Shown here: one piece after another, positions 46,577 through 54,804 of the stretch
Layout of the letters: the number at the start of each line of letters is the position of its first letter
Numbering within the stretch: position 1 is the first letter of the stretch
Assembly (NCBI GenBank): GCA_017427485.1
Contig: JAFRSR010000023.1
Location: 1 to 61,786, forward strand
DNA from: Kiritimatiellia bacterium
GTDB taxonomy: Bacteria; Verrucomicrobiota; Kiritimatiellia; RFP12; UBA1067
Direction: 5' to 3'
Length of the DNA: 61,786 nt
Program-made: the position numbers and the translations under genes
The notes under the pieces: model-generated
The model's database searches: none
What the model was told of the DNA's origin: nothing
Seen by the model: the letters and a program-made list of their open reading frames with translations, nothing else

Positions 46577-46586
46577 TTGCTATACT
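46577..46586 (+). promoter_or_regulatory. Extended -10 promoter of isomerase-like gene
   Basis: TTGCTATACT (TATACT 46581-46586) with a possible -35 TTGCGC at 46557-46562, spacer 18 nt. It precedes a leader of about 55 nt. Confidence 0.5.
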
Positions 46587-46648
46587 AGGCGCGTGTTCGG
46601 AGCGGTGTCCCAGCCGGGGCGTGCCCGTCACGTCTACAGGAGATGAAT

Positions 46649-47650
46649 ATGTTGAACCGAAGAGACTTCATGACCATGGGTGCCTTGGCCTTCGCCGGCT
46701 GCAGCACGATCGAAATGCCGCAGGCGCGCAACGCGCGTCCGCAGGTTGCGCCGAAGGACGACGCAGTTGCGAAGCCGTCCGCGCCACCGAAGCCGTCTGC
46801 GCCACCGAAGCCACCGAAGCCGACGGCGGAGTTCCACGTGTTCTCGAAGATGTTCCAGGACCCTGTGTGCACGAGCTACGACGCCGTGGCGGAGCTGATG
46901 GCCAAGGCCGGCTTCAACGGCATCGAGTGGACCGTGCGTCCGAAGGGCCATGTGCTGCCCGAGAACGCGAAGACCGTCCTGCCGAAGGCCGTCGCGGCCG
47001 CCCGCAAGCAGGGGCTCAAGTCGACGATGCTCGTGACGGCGATCACGGACGGCGACGACTCCGCGAGCGAGGCGCTCCTCAAGACGGCGGCCGACAACGG
47101 ATTCAAGCTCTTCCGTCCTGGGTACTTCTTCTACGACCTCAAGAAGGAGACGTTCCAGCAGTCCATGGACCGCATCCGCCGCGGCTTCGAATCGCTCGCG
47201 AAACTTGCCGAGCGCACGGGCCTCTACTGCGCCTACCAGAACCACAGCTCGTGGGGACCGAGCGTGTTCGGCGGCCTCGTGTGGGACGTCTACGAGATGA
47301 TCCGCGAACTCGACCCGAAGCGGATCGGCCTCGAGTACGACCCGATGCACGCGTTCTACGAGACGGGCCTCTCCTGGACGCACGGGCTCGACCTCGTCGC
47401 GGGGCGCATCGGCGCCGTCTGCCTGAAGGACTTCCATTTCGTGCTCTCCAAGAAGAACGAGAAGAACCACGCGAAGTTCATGTGTCCCGCCGGGAAGGGC
47501 GTGGTGCCGTGGAAGGAAGTGAAGCAGCACCTCGACGCGAACAAGGTCAAGGCGCCGTTCACGGTCCACTTCGAGTACGACTTCGACAAGACCGACCTCG
47601 TCAAGACCGTGAAGGCCGAGCTCGACTTCTTCAAGGGGGTGTTCGCGTGA
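46649..47650 (+). CDS. Exported sugar-phosphate isomerase/epimerase-like TIM-barrel protein
   Basis: 333 aa. ATG 46649 lies 6 nt from AGGAG (46638-46642); ATG 46643 abuts it and is less likely. The leader NRRDFMTMGALAFAGC combines twin arginines with a lipobox (AFAGC), so a Tat-exported lipoprotein is predicted. A Pro/Lys linker follows (PSAPPKPSAPPKPPKP, from a tandem repeat at 46777-46830). The barrel has GFNGIEWTVRP, YCAYQNHSSWG, RIGLEYDPMHAFYE and VCLKDFHF with metal-binding Glu, Asp and His (AP-endonuclease-2 family). Substrate unknown. It overlaps the next gene (GTGA). Confidence 0.85.
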   Translation: MLNRRDFMTMGALAFAGCSTIEMPQARNARPQVAPKDDAVAKPSAPPKPSAPPKPPKPTAEFHVFSKMFQDPVCTSYDAVAELMAKAGFNGIEWTVRPKGHVLPENAKTVLPKAVAAARKQGLKSTMLVTAITDGDDSASEALLKTAADNGFKLFRPGYFFYDLKKETFQQSMDRIRRGFESLAKLAERTGLYCAYQNHSSWGPSVFGGLVWDVYEMIRELDPKRIGLEYDPMHAFYETGLSWTHGLDLVAGRIGAVCLKDFHFVLSKKNEKNHAKFMCPAGKGVVPWKEVKQHLDANKVKAPFTVHFEYDFDKTDLVKTVKAELDFFKGVFA

Positions 47651-49095
47651 CGACGCGCAGGGGTTTTCTCGCGCAGGCGGGCGGCGCGCTGGCCCTTGCG
47701 GCCCGCTCGGCGAGCGGGCCCTACCAGGGTGGGCCGTGCTTGTCGCGGGCCGCACGGGGTGCGGGCCCTACCGCTGGGGGAAGCGGCGTCTCGCCGCTTC
47801 GTCCTGAGCGGCCGATCACGATCGCGCGCACGGGGTGCGGATTCGAGCGCGAGCCGATGGTGCGTCCGTTCGGCTTCAAGGGCGGCTACCTGACCGAGGA
47901 GTGGATCGTCTCATCGTACATCCGGTCCACGTCCGGCAAGCACGGCATCGGCCTCGGCACGCAGAGCTGTCTCTGGAGCGACGCGAAAGTGTTCGCATCC
48001 ACCTCAGAGGCGGGCGGCAACTCGTTCATGTTCGCGATGACCCAGCACGCGCTGAAGCTCGCGGAGGGGATGACGTTCCGGAATCCCCTCGAACTCTGCG
48101 ACGCGCTTTGGCCGCAGGTGCTGGAGTATGGCAAGAAGGTGACGAACAACCCGGCGCTGCGCGCCACGTTCGCGCTCAACGCGCTCGTGTCCGTGGACGC
48201 GGCGGCGTGGGTGCTGTACGCGCGCGAAAACGGCCTGACGAACTTCGACGACCTCATTCCGGCGTCCTGCCGCCCCGCGCTCTCCTGCCACCACGCGAAG
48301 TGCGCATCCATCCCGCTCTTCTCCTACAAGGTGCCCGTCTCGGAGATCAAGGAGGCGGTCGACGCGGGCTCGTTCTTCATGAAGATCAAGATCGGCCAGC
48401 CGGGCACGCAGGAGGAGATGCTCGCGAAGGACATGGCGCGCGTGAGCGAGATCCACGCCGTGCTGAAGGACTGCCGCACGCCCTACACGAAGTCCGGCAA
48501 GCTGCCCTACTACTTCGACGCCAACGGACGCTACGAGAAGAAGGAGACGCTCCTCCGGTTCATCGGCCACCTCAAGAAAATCGGCGCCTACGACCAGGTG
48601 GCGATCATCGAGGAGCCGTTCGACGAGTACGCGGACATCGACGTGCGCGACATCCCGCTGCGGCTTGCGGCGGACGAAAGCGCGCACACCGTGAAGGACG
48701 CGCTCACGCGCATCGAGATGGGCTACCGCGCGATGGCGCTCAAGCCGATCGCGAAGACGATGTCCATGAGCATGAAGATCGCGCAGGCCGCGTTCGAGAA
48801 GGGCGTGCCGTGCTTCTGCGCGGACCTCACCGTGTGCCCCGCGATGGTGGAGTGGAACAAGGCCGTGGCCGCGCGCCTGCCCGCGTTCCCCGGCATCGGC
48901 GACCTCGGCCTCGTGGAGACGAACGGACACCAGAACTTCCGCAACTGGGAGACGATGCGCCGCGACCTCGCCTATCCGGAAGCGCACTGGACGCGCACCG
49001 AGCGGGGCGTGTTCGAGTGCGACGCCGACTACTGGGCGAAATCCGGCGGCATTCTCGAACCGATGCCGCGCTACGAACGGATGTATGAACGGTAA
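47647..49095 (+). CDS. Tat-exported enolase-superfamily (mandelate racemase/muconate lactonizing-like) enzyme
   Basis: 482 aa, GTG start overlapping the upstream stop. The leader TTRRGFLAQAGGALALAA is a twin-arginine signal, followed by a low-complexity stretch made by a REP-like repeat. The barrel has the KxK acid/base (MKIKIG), metal ligands in YFDANGRY, IIEEPFD and LAADES, and Lys in MALKPIAK. Members are dehydratases, epimerases or racemases of sugar acids and dipeptides. With the neighbouring aldolase and isomerase, a sugar-acid pathway outside the cytoplasm is inferred. Confidence 0.85.
   Translation: MTTRRGFLAQAGGALALAARSASGPYQGGPCLSRAARGAGPTAGGSGVSPLRPERPITIARTGCGFEREPMVRPFGFKGGYLTEEWIVSSYIRSTSGKHGIGLGTQSCLWSDAKVFASTSEAGGNSFMFAMTQHALKLAEGMTFRNPLELCDALWPQVLEYGKKVTNNPALRATFALNALVSVDAAAWVLYARENGLTNFDDLIPASCRPALSCHHAKCASIPLFSYKVPVSEIKEAVDAGSFFMKIKIGQPGTQEEMLAKDMARVSEIHAVLKDCRTPYTKSGKLPYYFDANGRYEKKETLLRFIGHLKKIGAYDQVAIIEEPFDEYADIDVRDIPLRLAADESAHTVKDALTRIEMGYRAMALKPIAKTMSMSMKIAQAAFEKGVPCFCADLTVCPAMVEWNKAVAARLPAFPGIGDLGLVETNGHQNFRNWETMRRDLAYPEAHWTRTERGVFECDADYWAKSGGILEPMPRYERMYER
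47697..47810 (+). repeat. REP-like composite palindrome inside the enolase-superfamily gene
   Basis: Two hairpins: 47701-47719 (arms GCCCGCTCG/CGAGCGGGC, 1-nt loop) and 47780-47800 (arms GAAGCGGCG/CGCCGCTTC, 3-nt loop). They are separated by two copies of GGGCCCTACC (47716-47725 and 47763-47772). It is read through in frame as a Gly/Pro/Arg/Ser-rich linker between the Tat leader and the enzyme. CGAG-hairpin plus CCTACCAGG is shared with 18.1 kb. Confidence 0.7.
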
Positions 49096-49103
49096 ATTGC
49101 GAA

Positions 49104-49607
49104 TTGAAAATTAAAAACGTAAAATGGGGATGGACGGCGGCGGGCGTCCTGCTGCTGATCATCTTCTGGACGTGCGTGCGGGGCTGCCGGTCTGAACGCG
49201 AAGGTGGCGAGTCGGACGATTCGGCGCGTCTGGATTTTCCGCTGCCGACGGAGGCCGAGAAGGGCGACGTGCTCGTGACGGCGTACTGCAACTGCGGCGA
49301 ATGCTGCGGGTGGGAGTTCAGTCTGCTGGGCTTCGGTCCGCCCGTCTACACGTACGGTTCGCAGAAGGGGCGGCGGAAGAAGGTGGGCGTGACGGCGCGC
49401 GGAACCATGGCGCGGCTTGGTACGGTGGCGGCCGACCCGAAGGTCTACCCGTTCGGCACGCGGCTCCAGATTCCCGGTTACGGCACGGGGGTCGTGGAAG
49501 ACGTGGGCGGCGCCATCACGGGACGGCACATCGACGTGTGGATGCCGTCGCACGAGACGGCGCTTCGTTGGGGGCGTCGCAATCTCAAAGTCACGCCCCT
49601 GCCCTAA
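49104..49607 (+). CDS. Membrane-anchored 3D-domain protein (double-psi beta-barrel, MltA/RlpA-like)
   Basis: 167 aa; no ATG is available, so TTG 49104 is the best start. One N-terminal transmembrane helix (AAGVLLLIIFWTCV) is followed by the 3D domain. This has VLVTAYCNCGECCGW, then GTVAADPKVYPFGTRLQIPGYG and VVEDVGGAITGRHIDVWMPS, with the conserved Asp residues. Such domains occur in spore-cortex and lytic-transglycosylase-like proteins and are thought to act on peptidoglycan. The stop overlaps the stop of the convergent gene. Confidence 0.82.
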   Translation: MKIKNVKWGWTAAGVLLLIIFWTCVRGCRSEREGGESDDSARLDFPLPTEAEKGDVLVTAYCNCGECCGWEFSLLGFGPPVYTYGSQKGRRKKVGVTARGTMARLGTVAADPKVYPFGTRLQIPGYGTGVVEDVGGAITGRHIDVWMPSHETALRWGRRNLKVTPLP

Positions 49608-51655
49608 AGAACCTGGATTGCGTGGGGCGGGAGGGTGACGGTGCGTCCGGCGAAGCCCTCGTTCGTGAGGGTCACGGTCTGTTCCGCGTCTGAGATGTTT
49701 GCGAGGAAGAGGCGCGTCTCCGTGTCGGCGGCGTTGCGCCAGATGTTGCCGATCACGGCAGGGGCGTTGAACTCCTGGGGCTTGCCGCGGTTCACCCAGC
49801 GCGGTCTCCATTTGATCGGTACCCGAGCGGGCGGGGCTGCGAAGCGCGCCTCGTCGAGCAGCGTGCCGTAGGCGAGGAAGTCCTTGTACTTCATCCGCAG
49901 GCGGCAGAGCGCGCCCACGATCTCGCGCTTGTCGGCCATTCCCGGCGCGGTGAGGAACGACGGCGAGAACCACCCCAGCGCCACGCCCCAGAACGCCTCG
50001 CGCGTCTGGAGATAGCGCCAGGATGTTTCGTCGTCCAGTCCATGCTGCGGCGAGCAGAAGTACGTGGTGTAGCCGGAATAGACGGCGGGGTAGAAGGGGA
50101 CGTCCCCGGCGAGGCGCATGGTCACGATCAGGTAGCCGTCCACGTTGTCCATCCACGGCTCGGCGCTGCCCTCGGTGGTGAGGAACGCGCCGTTCGCGAA
50201 CGTGGTGGCGTGCGCCTTGGCGAGCAGCGTGCGGTAGCCGTCGAACCAGTACGTGCCGCCGCCGAGCGTATGGCCGTGCGCGGGATTGAAGCAGAGCTTG
50301 GGCGCGACCGCGCCGATCTGGTCCATAAACAGGGCCGGCGCGCCGACTTCGGGCCCCGTGATGCGGCTCGCGAGCTCGTTCATCACGTCCTGCCACTCGC
50401 GCGTGTAGGGGCACATGATGCCCTGCGCGCGCCGGTTGCCGTAGCGCTCGATGTAGGGCGTGCCGTCGTCCTGCACGGTGGCGTACGGCTGCGCGAAGCG
50501 CCAGCCCATCGTGCCGGCGTCCCAGAGGCGTCCGTTCGTGTAGATCATCGGGACCTGCCCCATCGCGCGGCAGGCCGCAACGGCGTTCGAGACGCCGGGC
50601 ACCGTGGGGAAATATTCGGGGTAGTTCACGTCGTGCCCCGGCAGGTTCCATCTATGCCAGTGGAGTCCGGTCGCGAAATCGGGATAGACGTTCTTCGCGG
50701 AGGCGAGCGTGTTCGTGGCCACGGCCGAGTCGCCGTGGATGTTGATCCAGAGCGGGGTCTCGCTCATCGCCTTCGGGTAGTCGGCGCGGCGGCAGATCGG
50801 CCCCTTGGCGGTCCACGCTTGTTTGAGCGCGAAGGCGCGATAGCGTTTCGCCGCCTGCCACCAGTCGCCCTTGTAGCAGGCGATGCAGACGGGGTAGCCG
50901 GGGCCGCGCGCGGCGCGTCCCAGGTAGCCCATGTTCTCCACGGGCGTGTAGAAGGAGACGTTCTGCTCGCCCTTGACGTCGAAGTACTTGGTGTGGCCTT
51001 TTCCGTCGTGCGCGGCCACGTACAGTCCGGCGTCGCCGAGGTTGAACGCGCTCACCATCGGCGCGTAGCCCATGTAGCCGATCATGCGCGGTTCGGGGAC
51101 CTTCTTCGAGTCGCGCTTGCGTTGGATGAACGCGCCGAAGTTGGACGAGGGCATCATCATGTCGCCCGCGCCGTCGTCCGTCACGCGCTTCAGCACGGGG
51201 TACTTCGTGCGCGTGAGGGCGAACACGCGGCTGCGGTTCGTCACGTCGAGCGTCCAGAGGCTCGCGCCCCTGCCCGGCTCGAGCTCCACCGTGGCGCGCA
51301 CGTCCACCGCGCCCGGCTCGCCGGGGAGGTCGATCTCCTCGAACACGAACGTCGTCCTGTTGCCGTCGCGCTCGATCCGGCGCTTCGCGCCCGAGCGGTT
51401 CGACACCTCCTTGCACTCGACGCGCTTCCCGTCCTGCTCCTTGGCGAAGAACACCTGCCAGAAGTCGATCTCGCGCGTCGTGTCGCGCAGGAAGCGCGCG
51501 TCGCCGGCGACCTTGTTGACGATGCCCGTCACGCCCCAGCCGCGCGAGGCGTCGGCGAAGAGGATGCGCATCGCGTCGTTCTCCAGCACGGGCGCCGCGC
51601 CGTGTGCGAACATCGCCGCGCCAAGGAACGCGGGGAGAAATGTTTTCGTTTTCAT
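49604..51655 (-). CDS. Secreted DUF6259-like putative glycoside hydrolase
   Basis: 683 aa; start at 51655 (MKTKTFLPAFLGAAMFAHGA, signal peptide) with AAGGA 3 nt upstream. The N-terminal beta-sandwich (30-260) is followed by a barrel with WINIHGDSAVATNT, LHWHRWNLPGHDVNYPEYFP, candidate catalytic Asp in ALFMDQIGAVAPKLCF and candidate Glu in AFLTTEGSAEPWMDN. These features match the DUF6259-type hydrolases of PVC bacteria and gut anaerobes. Substrate unknown. It converges on the 3D-domain gene and is divergent from the island. Confidence 0.7.
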   Translation of the reverse strand: MKTKTFLPAFLGAAMFAHGAAPVLENDAMRILFADASRGWGVTGIVNKVAGDARFLRDTTREIDFWQVFFAKEQDGKRVECKEVSNRSGAKRRIERDGNRTTFVFEEIDLPGEPGAVDVRATVELEPGRGASLWTLDVTNRSRVFALTRTKYPVLKRVTDDGAGDMMMPSSNFGAFIQRKRDSKKVPEPRMIGYMGYAPMVSAFNLGDAGLYVAAHDGKGHTKYFDVKGEQNVSFYTPVENMGYLGRAARGPGYPVCIACYKGDWWQAAKRYRAFALKQAWTAKGPICRRADYPKAMSETPLWINIHGDSAVATNTLASAKNVYPDFATGLHWHRWNLPGHDVNYPEYFPTVPGVSNAVAACRAMGQVPMIYTNGRLWDAGTMGWRFAQPYATVQDDGTPYIERYGNRRAQGIMCPYTREWQDVMNELASRITGPEVGAPALFMDQIGAVAPKLCFNPAHGHTLGGGTYWFDGYRTLLAKAHATTFANGAFLTTEGSAEPWMDNVDGYLIVTMRLAGDVPFYPAVYSGYTTYFCSPQHGLDDETSWRYLQTREAFWGVALGWFSPSFLTAPGMADKREIVGALCRLRMKYKDFLAYGTLLDEARFAAPPARVPIKWRPRWVNRGKPQEFNAPAVIGNIWRNAADTETRLFLANISDAEQTVTLTNEGFAGRTVTLPPHAIQVL

Positions 51656-51671
51656 GTCCTTAATCATACCA
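51653..51671 (-). promoter_or_regulatory. Extended -10 element just before DUF6259-like gene
   Basis: On the minus strand TGGTATGAT (TATGAT at 51663-51668) is followed by TAAGGAC and the ATG, 7 nt. The AAGGA could still act as a ribosome binding site only if transcription starts unusually early, so the transcript is probably leaderless or nearly so. Confidence 0.55.
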
Positions 51672-51780
51672 TTTCCGCAGATGCCGTTCAATCACCTTTT
51701 TCCGTCGGCGGAGATCTTCGGCGCGCGCCACGACGGGCGCCTCGGCGAGTTCCTCGGCCATATTTCGCCGTGCGGACCAG

Positions 51781-53373
51781 TTGACTTTCCTCTCGCCGCG
51801 TCTTGAAAACGAGTTGGCGGAACATCGGTTCAACCCCGCGCATCTATATCGCATTGAACGCGAGGCCAGCACACATGACACGACCGAGAACAGCTTCGTG
51901 AAGTTTGCGCTCCGCAGCATTGCCAGGAAATATGCCGATTTGCGCAAGGAGCTGTTGGCGAGAGACTGCGAGAAGGACAGCAAGAAGCTCTCCGACACGG
52001 CCAAGGAAGCCATGGCGAAAATGGATCGCGAGTTGCATCAGTTGGAGAAGAATCCGTTTTGGCGCGGCATAGGCCCTTTCACTGGAATGCGACAGCTGTC
52101 TTTGACATTGCAACGAGCTCCTGGGTATTCTACGGTCTTCAGGACATTCACCATCTTGAACGCCGCCTATATGATTCATGCGGGCGTGAACCGCATGGAG
52201 ACGAAGGACATAGCCGACCTCTACGAGATTTGGTGTTTTCTCAAGGTGGAGGAATTTACGGAGGCTGCCCTCCCTCGGGGAACGCGGATTGCCCCAGCGG
52301 ATGCTCTCCACGGAGACTTTGTCAAGTTGCTGTCCACGGGATTGCAGTCAACCGTCATTTTCAGGGCGGAGAATGGCGTTGAGCTTGCGCGTGTGGTCTA
52401 TAATCCTGAGATAAAGGGAACGGCTGCAAAGGACGACGGCAATGGCGTAGGGGGGACGCTGACGCCGACGAGCATTTCGCGCAAAAGTTCGCAAGACCCC
52501 GACATCGTGCTTCGGTTGACAAATTCGTCGGCAGGCCGATATCAAGTGACTTATCTTTTCGATGCGAAGTATCGCCTTGAGGACATCAGTGGGTCTAGCG
52601 TAGGGGCTCCTCCGCAGGATGCAATCGACCAGATGCACCGTTATCGTGACGCGATCTATTATGCGCAGAACGAGACATCGGTCGATTCGTTCACATACAA
52701 GAAAGAAGTTGTTGGTGGGTACATCCTCTTCCCTGGCAAGGGAAGGGTGGAGATGGCGCCCCCAGTGCCCGGACAGCAAGATAACCGCTTGCGCTATATC
52801 CAGAGTATTGATAAAGTCAACATAGGAGCGATTCCCCTGCGTCCGAACGATAAAGATAACGCAGACGTTCTGAAAGACTTTATTGCGCGTCTCGTGTCTA
52901 TCAATGCCGACCTTGACTCGCTCCTGGGACGTGTCAACCCTCACAAAGGCGCACTTGTTCCCGTCGCAACTGCGAGGGCGATAACGGAGGCGACGGTATA
53001 CGGGACATACCATGGCAGGCGGCAACTTAAATGGATTAGAGATAGGCGTTACTACAACCTACCTGCTGACGCTGCGAAGACGATTGGCATTACAAACGAC
53101 AATGCCAAGCACCGCAAGTTGCTTGCGCTTCTGCCGCCGGGACGAAAACCGACGGAAGAAATGCTCGTATTCAAGATTCAAGAGTACTGTGGGATGATCT
53201 CTAAAGCCGATCTGAAAGATGCTGGCAAGCCGTACCGCTATCCAATTGATTGCCATCATGAGAGATACCTTGTTTGGAAATTGACAACAGATGATCCAAT
53301 TACGGGGGATAAAGGGGCAGAGGGGAGTCGAAGGGTTGACCCCACTGGTATGAGTGGTGGAGTTGGTCAGTGA
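51781..53373 (+). pseudogene. DUF2357/DUF524 PD-(D/E)XK nuclease, 5'-truncated
   Basis: 530 codons starting in TTG with no ribosome binding site. The sequence begins inside the DUF2357 region (EASTHDTTENSFVKFALRSI) and retains IADLYEIWCFLKVEEF and the nuclease core DPDIVLRL, then YLFDAKYRLED and QMHRYRDAIYYA. Full-length members are longer at the N-terminus and usually partner with a McrB-like GTPase in modification-dependent restriction. No such partner lies here. The last 20 residues (GAEGSRRVDPTGMSGGVGQ) look like repeat-derived sequence. Codon use is more AT-rich than its neighbours, which suggests transfer followed by decay. Confidence 0.7.
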
Positions 53374-53595
53374 ACGTGTCGCGGCGGGTGCAGGGCGGAC
53401 GGGCATAGAAGGGCGGTCGTGTGGGAGCACGCCCCACCCGTAGCGGCCGCGACAGGCACGGGCGCAACGGGTGGGACGCCCAGTAAGCCGCCAAGATGGC
53501 GGCTCTCCATACGGCTGCGACAAGCGCGGCTGCGATGGATATGGAGGGGACATGATTTCTTCGCATTGGGGCTTGAAGTCATCTGATGTGCGTGG
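53374..53595. repeat. Non-coding REP-like region with GCCGCCAAGATGGCGGC palindrome
   Basis: GC-rich palindromic sequence without a credible gene. The 28-bp unit at 53487-53514, which contains the hairpin GCCGCC-AAGAT-GGCGGC and then TCTCCATACGG, recurs identically at 57481-57508. Confidence 0.65.
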
Positions 53596-53601
53596 TAGAA
53601 T
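53593..53601 (+). promoter_or_regulatory. Extended -10-like element before AbiEi remnant
   Basis: TGGTAGAAT (TAGAAT 53596-53601), about 44 nt before ATG 53645. Confidence 0.4.
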
Positions 53602-53644
53602 GTCTGCGTTGTCAAATTATACCCTTTATGGGGAATGTATTGGC

Positions 53645-53764
53645 ATGTCGAAGTTTGATGAAATAGCCGAATTGGCCATAGACAACTATGGAATTGTCAC
53701 CGCTGCCGAAGCGGTGAAGTTGGGTGAACAACTTTATCGCTCAGATAGTGCAGGCTTGATCTAG
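53645..53764 (+). pseudogene. N-terminal fragment of an AbiEi-like antitoxin domain
   Basis: 39 aa: MSKFDEIAELAIDNYGIVTAAEAVKLG is the winged-helix N-terminus of AbiEi-type (type IV toxin-antitoxin) antitoxins, which normally continue for 150-200 residues. Here it ends at SDSAGLI. No AbiEii toxin gene follows. It keeps its promoter-like element and a GGGGAA upstream. A short autonomous DNA-binding peptide cannot be excluded. Confidence 0.6.
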
Positions 53765-53783
53765 ATTGATATTGTGGCGGAGT

Positions 53784-53799
53784 GCGCAACTTGTTGCGC
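53784..53799. repeat. Palindrome GCGCAACTTGTTGCGC, copy 1
   Basis: Perfect 16-bp palindrome, present again at 57514-57529. Both copies lie in non-coding DNA at the edges of the accessory island. Confidence 0.6.
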
Positions 53800-53832
53800 C
53801 TGCCGTGCGTTAGGACGATAGAATAGAAGGCT

Positions 53833-53987
53833 CAAATCCCGTGTAGGAAAGTCAAAACCTCCGTGTAGGGAGAGCCAAAATCCCGTGTAGGGAAGTCGAA
53901 CCCTCCACGTAGGGAGGGCGAAACTCCCTAGGGTCTCAAAAATCCCCTCGTCCTAGGGAGCGGCGGTGTCCCTTCTAGGGAAGGCGG
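53833..53987. repeat. Tandem mini-hairpin array
   Basis: About seven imperfect units of 20-25 bp, each with a tiny inverted repeat CCC-n-GGG (for example TCCCGTGTAGGGA, CTCCGTGTAGGGAG, CCCTCCACGTAGGGAGGG, TCCCTTCTAGGGA) joined by A-rich links (GTCAAAAC, GCCAAAAT, GTCGAAC). There is no coding content. It lies 40 bp upstream of the promoter of the unknown/ATPase pair. Confidence 0.65.
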
Positions 53988-54023
53988 AAGTTCCAATCCA
54001 CGCGTCCAAAAGCGCGCGGAGTT

Positions 54024-54042
54024 TGGTATAATGTCCCCCATG
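54024..54042 (+). promoter_or_regulatory. Extended -10 element 7 nt before ATG (predicted leaderless start)
   Basis: TTGGTATAAT with TATAAT at 54027-54032 and ATG 54040. The alternative ATG at 54031 overlaps the -10 hexamer, so it cannot be in the transcript; this decides the start. Confidence 0.7.
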
Positions 54043-54804
54043 AAGAAGTGTAAAGTGAAGAAGATGCCAAACGGCAGGCCTGAAGTGGAGGTGGGGGTGC
54101 AGCGTCGCAGGTCGGACGTCGCGCCCATGACCGTTGAGATCGACCTTGACGCCCTGCGCGCCACCGCCGCGAGGATGAACGACCCGGCCTGCGACCCCGA
54201 CGCCGTTGTGGAGACCGTCCGGCGCAAGATCGACGCCGGCGAGGTGGACCGCCTCTATACGGCGATGATGGACGAATACAGGACGATCGCCCCTGGGGAA
54301 ACCGACGGCGACGCCTTCGGCTTCATCGAGATGGAGTTCCTCGCGCTCCGGCAGATCATGGACGACGAAGTGCCCGATTTCCGTCCGGAGATCCACGAGG
54401 ACATCCTGTCCGCCGTGCTGAAGTTCAAGGTGGACATCCGGATGCCGGTCACGGAAGGGACGCACGGCAGGAAACGCCGCCCGGGTCCGGTGCTGGGACT
54501 CCCCACGCCCCTCGTGCGCAAGCGCAACGACGCGCTCGCCGCCATCCGGCTCGCGATCCTCGCCGCCGCCAGCCGCGCCAGGCGCATCGGCTCGGAATCG
54601 TACCGGATCTGGCGCGATGCGCTGGAGGTCGTCGCCAAGAAGGAGTTCGGCGCCGGCGGCGAGATGAAGGGGGAAGACGTCAAGAGTCTGGTCGCCTGCC
54701 TCCGTGCGGCGAACATGATGCTGTTCCTCGATGCCGCCATCGCCGACTACGTGCCGCTCTCGGCGGCGAACGGCGAAGGGGAGGAGGCCGGCGATGGCGT
54801 CTGA
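54040..54804 (+). CDS. Unrecognised mobile-element-type protein upstream of a RecA-like ATPase
   Basis: 254 aa, start decided by the promoter. The N-terminus is basic (MKKCKVKKMPNGRPEVEVGVQ); the rest is mostly helical and charged (EIDLDALRATAARMNDPACD; RKRNDALAAIRLAILAAASRARR). There is no recognised catalytic motif, signal peptide or membrane segment. It overlaps the ATPase gene by 11 nt, so the two probably act together. A DNA-binding or replication-accessory role is only inference. Confidence 0.6.
   Translation: MKKCKVKKMPNGRPEVEVGVQRRRSDVAPMTVEIDLDALRATAARMNDPACDPDAVVETVRRKIDAGEVDRLYTAMMDEYRTIAPGETDGDAFGFIEMEFLALRQIMDDEVPDFRPEIHEDILSAVLKFKVDIRMPVTEGTHGRKRRPGPVLGLPTPLVRKRNDALAAIRLAILAAASRARRIGSESYRIWRDALEVVAKKEFGAGGEMKGEDVKSLVACLRAANMMLFLDAAIADYVPLSAANGEGEEAGDGV

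Noticed and set aside
51681..51806. 41-codon ORF beginning MPFNHLFPSAEIFGARHDG
   Set aside because: No ribosome binding site or recognisable domain; it may be repeat or remnant sequence, and the evidence is too weak to call.
53833..53987. Possible CRISPR array
   Set aside because: Units are 20-25 bp, imperfect and contiguous, without unique spacers, and no cas gene is present.
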